Positions 29,330-37,673 of a stretch of DNA of 50,325 nucleotides are shown here, piece after piece. Both the position numbers and the translations under genes were made by a program. Source of the stretch: Patescibacteria group bacterium (GTDB lineage Bacteria > Patescibacteriota > Microgenomatia > UBA1406 > GWC2-37-13); contig JAOAEC010000002.1 in the NCBI GenBank assembly GCA_026416975.1, positions 1-50,325 of the forward strand, given 5' to 3'. Position 1 is the first letter of the stretch, and the number at the start of each line of letters is the position of its first letter. The notes below the pieces were generated by a model that had not been told where the DNA came from, searched no databases, and worked only from the letters and a program-made list of their open reading frames with translations.

Positions 29330-30610
29330 ATGTTTTTTCAAATTTTACATCAATCGAAAAAAAGTCGGGCAAGAGTCGGAGAAATTAATACATTTAATGG
29401 AATAATAAAAACTCCTTCTTTTGTCGCGGTTGGAACAAAAGGAACAGTAAAGTCAATTCTACCTTTACTTTTAAAAGAGATAAAAACTCAATGTGCTTTT
29501 GTTAATACCTATCATTTAGTGACTCATCCGGGAGTTGAGATTATTGAGAAGGCCGGTGGGATTCATAAATATACTGGATTAGATATTCCTTTAATGAGTG
29601 ATTCTGGGGGATTTCAAATTTTTTCGCTAGCGCGAAAAAAATCTCAAATCTCAAATCTCAAATCTCAAAATTATAATTTAAAATTTAAAATTAATAACGA
29701 GGAAAAAGAACCCTTTTTGATTAGAATTTCTGATAATGGAGTCAGATTTCGCTCGGTTTTTGACGGCTCAATTATTGAATTTACTCCAGAAAAATCAATT
29801 GAGTATCAAAAAAAAATCGGTGCTGATATAATCATGGCTTTTGATGAATGTATTTATTATGGAGCAGATTATCAATATACAAAAAAAGCGACAGAAAGAA
29901 CACACAGATGGCTTTTAAGATCAATTGATAAGTTTAAAAGCTTGCGAGTTAATGAGTTAAAGAGTTTAAAAGCTAGAAACAAAAATTTAAAAAACTCGAA
30001 AAACTTTAAAAACCCGTTAAATAAAATAATAAAAAATCAATATTTATACGGCATCATTCAAGGAGGAGTGTATGAGGATTTAAGAAAACAATCAGTTGAG
30101 TTTGTTGTTTCTAGTAATGTTGATGGTGTGGCAATTGGGGGAGTCTCAGTTGGTGAAAGCAAAAAAGAGATGAGAGAGCAGGTAAGATGGGTGTCAGGTT
30201 TTTTACCAAAAGATAAGCCGGTTCATCTTCTTGGAGTTGGCCAGATTGATGATATTTTAGATTTAGTAAAATACGGGATTGATACTTTTGACTGTGTTGA
30301 GCCAACAAGACTAGCAAGAATGGGAACGATATATCAAATTAAAAATCAAAAATCAAAAATTAAAAGTTACAATTCAAAATCAAAAATTAATCAGATTGAT
30401 ATTTTAAAAGGAAAATATCGCTTTGATTTATCAAAAGTTGATGAGAATTGTGACTGTTATATTTGTCAGAACTTTAATAAAAGTTATCTTCACCATCTTT
30501 TTAAAACGAGAGAACTTTTAGCCTATACTTTGGCAACTTACCATAATTTATGGGTAATGGAAAAGTTATTTGAGTGGATAAGAGAGGGTATTGAGACAGG
30601 AAGAATATAA
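29330..30610 (+). CDS. tgt: Queuine tRNA-ribosyltransferase
   Basis: NTYHLVTHPG, SDSGGFQIFSLA, YGIIQGGVYEDLR, AIGGVSVGE, FDCVEPTRLAR, CDCYIC zinc site. Confidence 0.93.
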   Translation: MFFQILHQSKKSRARVGEINTFNGIIKTPSFVAVGTKGTVKSILPLLLKEIKTQCAFVNTYHLVTHPGVEIIEKAGGIHKYTGLDIPLMSDSGGFQIFSLARKKSQISNLKSQNYNLKFKINNEEKEPFLIRISDNGVRFRSVFDGSIIEFTPEKSIEYQKKIGADIIMAFDECIYYGADYQYTKKATERTHRWLLRSIDKFKSLRVNELKSLKARNKNLKNSKNFKNPLNKIIKNQYLYGIIQGGVYEDLRKQSVEFVVSSNVDGVAIGGVSVGESKKEMREQVRWVSGFLPKDKPVHLLGVGQIDDILDLVKYGIDTFDCVEPTRLARMGTIYQIKNQKSKIKSYNSKSKINQIDILKGKYRFDLSKVDENCDCYICQNFNKSYLHHLFKTRELLAYTLATYHNLWVMEKLFEWIREGIETGRI

Positions 30611-30704
30611 GTTAAAAATTAAAAATGAGATTAAATATTTTTTTTACTTCATTTTTTAATGAATTTTTTGTATAATATTTTTTTACAATTTTTTTATAAA
30701 TTTT

Positions 30705-31442
30705 ATGAAAAAACTTCCTTTTCCTCTTGTTAAAGTTAGTTCGTTTAAAACACCGTCGTTTTGCGTTGATGGAAGGGCAGGAAAAGTTAATGGAGAGATT
30801 TATGGTCCTTATCCGCAGATGTTAGGTGCTAGTTTAATGCCGGCAGTTTTGGAGTGGTTAATTTCAAAACCAGAGGAAGATTTTTCTAAGGTTATTGAAG
30901 ATGTTTTTAATAGATTAAAAGAATTTGGTTATTCTTTGGGCGTTCACACCTCAACTCATGCTATTGAGGGAAGATCAGACTGCGGTTTTGCTGATAATTT
31001 AAAAACGATTTTATCTACTTTCAGAGAAAAAACTGAGGAAATAAAAGGAGTTTTAACAAAGGTTGATGTTAATTTTAGTGATGAGATTTGGCAAAAAATA
31101 AGAGAAATTTTAGGAAAAGTTAATTTAAAAAGTTTACCAACAGGAAAAGAATTGATTGGTCAGGCTGAGAGTTTAGGAGCAGTTAAACAAGTTTTAGAGG
31201 GCGAGCATCAAGAAGTAGTAGCAGTGGTTAATTTAGCCTCCGGAAAAACTTTAGATGTTGATAAAAACCAAGAACACCAAGCTTTTAATTTAGATTTATG
31301 GTTGGTAAGGGAGATGGCTGATAAATTTGGTTGGGATCAGAATTTAACTGATGCGTTGTCTTTAGGCTTGTATGTGGCAACGGAAATGGTTTTGGTTGAA
31401 GGGAAAGGAAAATCAAGATTACCAATTTTAATTAATCAATGA
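30705..31442 (+). CDS. Putative carbonic-anhydrase-like metalloprotein (Cys/His/Cys site)
   Basis: FCVDGRAG (CxDxR) and HTSTHAIEGRSDCGFADN. Confidence 0.45.
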   Translation: MKKLPFPLVKVSSFKTPSFCVDGRAGKVNGEIYGPYPQMLGASLMPAVLEWLISKPEEDFSKVIEDVFNRLKEFGYSLGVHTSTHAIEGRSDCGFADNLKTILSTFREKTEEIKGVLTKVDVNFSDEIWQKIREILGKVNLKSLPTGKELIGQAESLGAVKQVLEGEHQEVVAVVNLASGKTLDVDKNQEHQAFNLDLWLVREMADKFGWDQNLTDALSLGLYVATEMVLVEGKGKSRLPILINQ

Positions 31443-31594
31443 CAGAACAAGAGCAACCAGAATCACAACAACAAAAAACTGTTAGACAAGCTTTTAAAGA
31501 AATAATTGCCGGTTATGATCTTTTAAATAACTTAAAGTTTTTAGTGATGGCTCTTTTTGGATTGTTTGGGTTTGGGAAGAAAAGAAATAATTAA
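31439..31594 (+). CDS. Small protein (51 aa), not in ORF track
   Basis: MTEQEQPESQQQKTVRQAFKEIIAGYDLLNNLKFLVMALFGLFGFGKKRNN, ATGA overlap with the upstream gene. Confidence 0.5.
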   Translation: MTEQEQPESQQQKTVRQAFKEIIAGYDLLNNLKFLVMALFGLFGFGKKRNN

Positions 31595-32586
31595 AAAAAA
31601 GAGTAACTTTTTTTAAAAGTCTCAAAATCAACTGGTTTTTTTCCTTCAAGCTGAACTGATTCAATATAAAGTATAGAATTTAAAGTATCAAAAGTTTTTA
31701 ATTTTAAAATTTTTAGTCTTTTTTTATTGGGAAGAATTGTCCAAACCCCAGGCCAAGGGGATAAGGCTCGAAAAAAATCATAGATTTTTTTTGCAGAATT
31801 TTTAATTTTTTTTGTTGGTTGGTGGATTAAATTTTCTTTTATTAAGTCTGGTAAGTCCTCAGGATTTATTAATTGATTATTTAAAACTTTCTTTAAAGTT
31901 TCATACTTAATATATCCGTCATCTTTTTTTAAGGTTCGGGTATAAGTAGCAACTTTATGGCTTTGTGGTTTAAAAGTTAACAAGCTTGATGAGTTAGCGA
32001 GTTTTTTTATGATTATCTTAAATAATTCAAAACCCAGATTAGTTAATTTTGCTTCTAGATCATTCCTATAGTCAGTATTTTTAATTGTTAAACTTTTTTG
32101 AGCAATTATTGGTCCATGGTCGATTTTTTCATCTATTTTAAAAATGGTTACGCCGGTCTTTTTTTCGCCATTAAGTAAAGCAAAGGCAATCGGTGAGGCT
32201 CCACGATATTTTGGAAGAAGCGAAGGGTGAAGACACCAAAAACCAAAATGAGGCAATTCTAAAAACTCTTTGGGAATAATTGAGGAGTAAGCATAGACAA
32301 AAGCAAGATCAAGTTTTAAAATTTCTAATTTTAAATTTTTAATTTTTAATAAATTTTTAAGGTCAAATTTTTCAATTTCAAAAACTTTTAAATTATTTTT
32401 TAAAGCAATTTGTTTTGCCGGTGTTGGGGTTACAACTTGTTTTCTTCCAGCTGGTTTATCTGGTTGGGTAACCACAAACTCAACTGAGATTATCTCTTTT
32501 AATTTTTCATCAGTTAAAATTTTCTCCAAAAAGGCAGCTGAAAAATCTGGTGAGCCAAAATAAGCGATTTTTAATTTTTTAACCAT
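31591..32586 (-). CDS. fmt: Methionyl-tRNA formyltransferase
   Basis: KIAYFGSPDFSAAFLEKI, LHPSLLPKYRGASPIAFALLNGEKKTGVTIFKIDEKIDHGPI. Confidence 0.92.
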   Translation of the reverse strand: MVKKLKIAYFGSPDFSAAFLEKILTDEKLKEIISVEFVVTQPDKPAGRKQVVTPTPAKQIALKNNLKVFEIEKFDLKNLLKIKNLKLEILKLDLAFVYAYSSIIPKEFLELPHFGFWCLHPSLLPKYRGASPIAFALLNGEKKTGVTIFKIDEKIDHGPIIAQKSLTIKNTDYRNDLEAKLTNLGFELFKIIIKKLANSSSLLTFKPQSHKVATYTRTLKKDDGYIKYETLKKVLNNQLINPEDLPDLIKENLIHQPTKKIKNSAKKIYDFFRALSPWPGVWTILPNKKRLKILKLKTFDTLNSILYIESVQLEGKKPVDFETFKKSYSFF

Positions 32587-32592
32587 AAAAAT

Positions 32593-32892
32593 TTATTTAA
32601 ATGATGGGCTGCTTTCTTTTTCCTCAAAAATAATTTCGGCCGTATTGGTTGATTCTTTAATTATTAAGTTAGACGGATATTTAAATTTTAAACCCCATCT
32701 TTTACTTTTATACTCCTCAATTTTTATAGGCGTGGGAGTTGGAGTATTGGTGGGGGTGATTTTTGGGGTTAAAGAAATAATGTAATCAATGGTTTTATTA
32801 ATTTTTTCTACTCTTTGGCCATAACGGACACCTAAGATAAAAAATAAAATTAAAAAAAGAAGAATGAGAAAAAAATAAGGCTTGCTGGGCAT
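32593..32892 (-). CDS. Short TM-anchored protein with TPTPTP linker; globular part looks truncated
   Basis: TM, TPTNTPTPTPIK, KRWGLKFKYPSNLIIKE then early stop. Confidence 0.45.
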   Translation of the reverse strand: MPSKPYFFLILLFLILFFILGVRYGQRVEKINKTIDYIISLTPKITPTNTPTPTPIKIEEYKSKRWGLKFKYPSNLIIKESTNTAEIIFEEKESSPSFK

Positions 32893-33067
32893 AAGAAAAT
32901 TATAACAAGATTTTTTACTTTTTTAATAATACAAATGTTAAAAAAATAATGAAAAATCCTTAGGTATGAAGCCATAACACCTGTGTTGGGTGTGATTAAT
33001 AAAAAAAGACTTGATTTATTGTTTACTATTTTTTATAATTTTTTTATTAGATATTTTTATTTAAATT

Positions 33068-34018
33068 ATGAAAACCAAACAACAACTAGAAGGAGTGTCT
33101 TCTAATCCTATTCCAGTTAATATTAATAACTCTAACAATTCTTCTAATATTTCCGTCAATTCTAGAACTTATCGAAAAAAAGGAGGATTGGCTTTATTAA
33201 TTTTTATTTTGATAATTATTTTAATAGGTGGCGGGTTGTTTTTATTTTATAAATTTTATTTAACCCCGATTCAAATAAAAGAAAAGATTAGTTATTTAAA
33301 AGAAGTTTTTTCTGATTATACAGAAACAGTTGAAAAAATTATTGATTATATGAATGATGATTCTGCCTCGGATATTTCCTCAGAAAGTATAAAAATAAGT
33401 TATGAAAAGGGAAAAACACTTATTAAAGAATATCAAGAAATAGACGAAAAGCTTAAGAAAAAAGTGGAAGAGGTTAATTTTAATGAAACAAGATTTTATA
33501 TTAACAATATTAAAGATTATCTTAAAAAAACCGATGAGTTATATAAACTAACAAAAAGTTCAGTTGAGTGGGGAGAGGCGTTTTATCCTTTATATAAGAA
33601 ATATGAAGAGTCGTCTGTAGCTCTTGGAGGCGTTTCTAATTATCTTTATTATGATCCGGATAAATATATTTCTAGTTTAAATGAATTTTTAAAAAAAGAC
33701 GAAGAGGTGATTAACGGGGTTAAAAAAATAAAGGTAAGTTTTGATTTAGAAGAAATAAATAAATTAATGGCTGAAAAGTTAGAAATTGAATTCAATCTAA
33801 TTAGTGAGTTAAAAGAAGCGGTGGAAAAAAGAGAGATTAGTAAGATTGCTGAGGCTCAAAAAAAATATTCGGAAGAAGAGCTTGGTATTGCTAAGAAAAT
33901 CGGAGCAGAAATGGAAAAGATTGACGATAAAATAAAAGATATTTCTCGCCAAATAAAATCTCTTAATGACAAAATAAATGATGAATATAATCAGCTGAGA
34001 AATAAATATCGATTTTGA
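33068..34018 (+). CDS. Membrane-anchored coiled-coil protein
   Basis: Single TM after an Asn/Ser-rich N-terminus, then Lys/Glu-rich helical region. Confidence 0.55.
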   Translation: MKTKQQLEGVSSNPIPVNINNSNNSSNISVNSRTYRKKGGLALLIFILIIILIGGGLFLFYKFYLTPIQIKEKISYLKEVFSDYTETVEKIIDYMNDDSASDISSESIKISYEKGKTLIKEYQEIDEKLKKKVEEVNFNETRFYINNIKDYLKKTDELYKLTKSSVEWGEAFYPLYKKYEESSVALGGVSNYLYYDPDKYISSLNEFLKKDEEVINGVKKIKVSFDLEEINKLMAEKLEIEFNLISELKEAVEKREISKIAEAQKKYSEEELGIAKKIGAEMEKIDDKIKDISRQIKSLNDKINDEYNQLRNKYRF

Positions 34019-34025
34019 TTTATTT

Positions 34026-35021
34026 TCAATTTTTTAGCCAACCAATTTCACGAGCCGTTATTTCATTAATTACTAATTCTTCTTTTTCTAAATCTCCTTT
34101 TTTGAACTTTCCTTCTTCATACTCAACATAAAGGCACATAACATCAGCAGTTTTTTGTGGTAAATAGATAACATTATTAACAATTCCTCTCCCTTTTTCA
34201 CTACAAAGTTTTTCATCTTTTTCTATTTCATAGTACTTGTCACTGGCGCCGAAAAGGTGAAGAGATTCATGAATAATGATAGTTACCAGTTCCTTAGCAA
34301 AAAGAGGTGAAAAATCATAGACATTGATATAGGCTTTTTTAGCGTATTTATCGGCAAAAGAACGAAACTTTTTATAGTCGTAAAAACTATAGTCAACAAT
34401 TTTTTCCTGTTTTTCAACAGATGGGTCAAAGTAAATAAAAAAATAAAACGTATTTTTTAAATCTGAAGAAAGATTGTTGTTTTTAATAATCTCTTTAAAA
34501 GCATCTTTAATTTTTAATTCGGAAAAAGGATCTTTATACCAAGGATTAAAAATATCGCCAAGGTAGGGTAAGTTATCAATATCAAAAGGACCAAAATGGT
34601 TGATAGTTAGGTAAAAATCAGTAATAGAGTATTTTTTTGCCTCTTTTTGATAATAATCTTTTATATAATTTACAGAAAAGTATTTTTTTTCCGATAAAAA
34701 AGTTTTTAAAAAGGATTGAATTGTTTGATAAGAAAGATTTTTTGGTTTAACAAAAATAAGATTAAAAATAAAACTTCCTCGGGTAACTGTTTTAGTGATT
34801 TCATCAGGCATTTGATCTCTTTTTTTGGCTTTTTGATTATCTGTTTGATAGATTTTTTCCCACTTCTTTTTAATTTTTTCTTCTTGAATTTTTTGAGACT
34901 CTTGCCATCGTTTAATCTTTATCTGGGTTTTTATCTCAACAAAAAATGGATAAAAGAGAAAGAGAAAAATAAAGATAAGAAAAAGAATAACAATCTTTTG
35001 ATTTTTTAAAAAAAGTTTCAT
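34026..35021 (-). CDS. Putative membrane-anchored metzincin-like metalloprotease
   Basis: N-terminal TM; IIIHESLHLFGASDKY = HExxHxxGxxD. Confidence 0.6.
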   Translation of the reverse strand: MKLFLKNQKIVILFLIFIFLFLFYPFFVEIKTQIKIKRWQESQKIQEEKIKKKWEKIYQTDNQKAKKRDQMPDEITKTVTRGSFIFNLIFVKPKNLSYQTIQSFLKTFLSEKKYFSVNYIKDYYQKEAKKYSITDFYLTINHFGPFDIDNLPYLGDIFNPWYKDPFSELKIKDAFKEIIKNNNLSSDLKNTFYFFIYFDPSVEKQEKIVDYSFYDYKKFRSFADKYAKKAYINVYDFSPLFAKELVTIIIHESLHLFGASDKYYEIEKDEKLCSEKGRGIVNNVIYLPQKTADVMCLYVEYEEGKFKKGDLEKEELVINEITAREIGWLKN

Positions 35022-35030
35022 TAAATAATT

Positions 35031-35320
35031 TTAACCATTTTTTAGCACTTTTTTTATCACTTCTTCAATTCGTTCCTCCTCAATGGTTAAATCAGAGTAG
35101 GAAAGGTTTTTACTGATATAAGCGATTGTTTCTGGTAAATTTTCATTTTTAATTTAAAAACGATTTTTGGATAAGAAAAAGAGACAATTCGCCAATAATT
35201 TCAAAGGAAACATTATCCAAGGCAATTAGTTTTTCAAATTTTCTAAAAAAACATCCGTTGAAATATTGCCGTTTTTTTGTAAATTTGATAAATCTTGGTT
35301 GAATTTTTGATTTTAATCAT
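35031..35320 (-). pseudogene. ABC transporter ATPase remnant with internal deletion
   Basis: MIKIKNSTKIYQIYKK and (shifted) RKFEKLIALDNVSFEIIG, then C-terminal PETIAYISKNLSYSDLTIEEERIEEVIKKVLKNG; Walker A to H-loop missing. Confidence 0.75.
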
Positions 35321-35335
35321 AAACTATTAAAGTAT

Positions 35336-35697
35336 AATGTAGAACATATAACGTGAAACATGAAACAATAAAAACTCAAAACTCAAAGCTCAAAACTAAA
35401 AAATTAAAACTTAAATCTTAAAAACCTTAAAAAATCTTGATTAAATATTAAAAACACTGATTCAAATGATTTAACCGATTTAACTGATTACTAACTTTTC
35501 ACTTTCTCAACTCATTAACCTTTTTACCACCTAACCTCTAATCTTTAACCTCTAACCTCTAACTCTTAACTTTTAACTAATAAATTAATTTCTAATTTTC
35601 AATTTCTAATTTCTATTAAATTTTTAATTTTCTAATTGTCATCCGCCAGAGGCGGACAAGTTTTTGCATTTCGATTTTTGAATTTTGAATTTTTTAT
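35336..35697. repeat. Dense cluster of word repeats, including a CCGCCAGAGGCGG hairpin
   Basis: AACATATAACGTGAAACATGAAACA; ACTCAAAACTCAAAGCTCAAAACT; TAACCTCTAATCTTTAACCTCTAACC; TTTCTAATTTTCAATTTCTAATTTCTA; ATCCGCCAGAGGCGGACAAG. Confidence 0.75.
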
Positions 35698-36449
35698 TCA
35701 TCTTCCCCAAAAAGAAAAATTCTTATTGCCATGGCACCAAAGGATTTTGGCTAAATAAAAGGAAATAAAAACCCAAAACAAACCGGTAAAAATAAAAAAC
35801 TTAATATTGGTTTTTAAAATTAAAGAGAAAAAGTTAGTGATAATTTTAATAGGAATAAAAAAGTAATAAGGAAAAGGTGTTAAAAGAAGAAAGTTAATAA
35901 GCGGTTTGGGTAAAAGATCTAAAGGAAAATAAATACCGGCTAAGATTTGAATTAAAACCATAAAAACAAATCTTGGTTCCAGACTTCAGAATAAAAACCA
36001 ATAAAAGAAATTGACAAAGAAACAAAAAACTAATTAAAAACCCAATTAGGAAAAAAATAGTAAAAATTAAAAAAACAAGCTCAAAAAAAGAGTAAAGCAG
36101 ATTTAAAAATTTATCAGCCAGATCACGACTTAAATAATATTTAAAAAAACCAATTGGTTTTAAAAGAAGATTGATAATTTCTCTGTTTTGAATTTGGCCG
36201 GCAATATCAGCGGTTCTAGTTCCTAAAATAAAAAAGGAGATAAGATAAGCATAAATAAAATATAAGCATAAATAAAATAATTGACAATTAATTTTTGATT
36301 ATAACCGGCAAAGTTATTAACTTCCGTAGTGATTGTTGACCAGAGAAAAAGAGGTATTAAAAAACCGATCATTACTCTTAGTTGCCAGATTAAAAATTAA
36401 AACGATAGGCAAAATACTCCTTTATTGTTGTTTTAAAAACCGCAAGCAT
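35698..36449 (-). pseudogene. ABC-2 family permease, inactivated by multiple frameshifts
   Basis: Joined frames give MLAVFKTTIKEYFAYRFNF / IWQLRVMIGFLIPLFLWSTITTEVNNFAGYNQKLIVNYFIYAY / LISFFILGTRTADIAGQIQNREIINLLLKPIGFFKYYLSRDLADKF... / ...MVLIQILAGIYFPLDLLPKP. Confidence 0.8.
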
Positions 36450-36543
36450 ATTTTAAATTTGTTAGTATTGATAAATAATTTTATTGATTTTTATTTTAAT
36501 TTAATTTTATAATTTATATAATTTAAGTTATAATGTTCATAAT

Positions 36544-37245
36544 ATGAATACTAAAAAAAAGACAGTTCTTATTATTGTAAATTTGATTCTTTTGCTTTTA
36601 TTATCTGCGGTTTTAGGATATTATTTTTATTATAAGAAGTCAAATAAGCCTTTTTTTGTTAAAGGACAGCAAGTAAGATATGCTTTTGGTTGTTTAGATG
36701 AATCAAAAAATGTTAACGATTATTTAGAGAGATCAGATAATAAACAATGTGTTTGGGTAAGAGATGATGATGGTGGTGCTAAGAGACAGTCTTTTCAATT
36801 TGGTCAGTATTTTTTTTGTAAAAAAAATGGAGCTAATGGTTGTCCTGCACCAAAGTCTGGTGTTAAAGAAGATGAGGGATATGTATTCTATGACTATTAT
36901 ATATGTTTTTCTAAAGATTGTGGAACAGAACAAATAGATTTTAAATTTAATGATGCAGAATGTTTTTATTCAAAAATAGATGATGATTGTGAGGAAGAAA
37001 TTACTCCAACCCCAACCCCAACTGAAGCTCCAACAGGAACACCAACACCAACCCAAACTCCAACCCCAACCCCAACTGAAGCTCCAAGTCCAACAGAGAT
37101 AGTGTTAGTACAACCAACATCGACTTTAACAATTGTTCCAACCACAGAAACACAAATTTCTATTCCAGAAGCAGGTTCAACTAAAAATGCCTCTTTGTTT
37201 TTTTTAATTCCATTAGCGTTGATATTTTTAGGAGTATTATTTTAA
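36544..37245 (+). CDS. Cell-surface protein with Pro/Thr stalk and C-terminal TM
   Basis: N-terminal TM, Cys-containing ectodomain, TPTPTPTEAPTGTPTPTQTPTPTPTEAPSPTE. Confidence 0.6.
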   Translation: MNTKKKTVLIIVNLILLLLLSAVLGYYFYYKKSNKPFFVKGQQVRYAFGCLDESKNVNDYLERSDNKQCVWVRDDDGGAKRQSFQFGQYFFCKKNGANGCPAPKSGVKEDEGYVFYDYYICFSKDCGTEQIDFKFNDAECFYSKIDDDCEEEITPTPTPTEAPTGTPTPTQTPTPTPTEAPSPTEIVLVQPTSTLTIVPTTETQISIPEAGSTKNASLFFLIPLALIFLGVLF

Positions 37246-37272
37246 TTTTCCAAATAAGTTAAATTTTAAAAC

Positions 37273-37302
37273 TTGACAAAAAGAAAAAGATTATTTTATA
37301 CT
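37273..37302 (+). promoter_or_regulatory. Promoter of structured RNA
   Basis: TTGACA (37273-37278), 18-nt spacer, TATACT (37297-37302). Confidence 0.7.
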
Positions 37303-37309
37303 TAAAACT

Positions 37310-37500
37310 GATCCTCCCCAAGAGGAAAAATTTGAAAACTTTTTCTCTACGCTATCAAAATTGAGGGTAATCAGATACCGTCTGGTATCTGAGATGAGAC
37401 AGTTTTCTCTTAGTCTGTGGATTAAGAGAGGCGTCTTCCCCTTTATTTTTCAGGGAAAAAGTTCTAAAATCCTCGGTTGGGAGGATCGCTTCTGTTTTTT
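37310..37500 (+). ncRNA. Structured ncRNA, class unresolved (6S-like architecture possible)
   Basis: GATCCTCCC(37310-37318)/GGGAGGATC(37479-37487); AACTTTTTCTCT/AGGGAAAAAGTT; ACGC/GCGT; hairpins CAGATACC-GTCT-GGTATCTG and CTCTTA..TAAGAG; T-run after. Confidence 0.7.
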
Positions 37501-37673
37501 GAGTTTTTTAAAAAAGAGGTTGATTTTTTAAAAAAAGTATTTTATAATTTAAGAAATCTTGTTTATTAAGCTTAAAGTATTTTAAGACTTCGACAAGTTT
37601 TTAAAAATTTTTTTCCGAACTTGTTAAGGAACCCTACAAAAATTAAATAAAAGGAAATCCTTATTTTAAAGAT

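Noticed and set aside
36990-37100. CCAACCCCAACC tandem repeats as a separate repeat element
   Set aside because: Explained by the Pro/Thr (TPTPTP) stalk coding sequence of the surface protein
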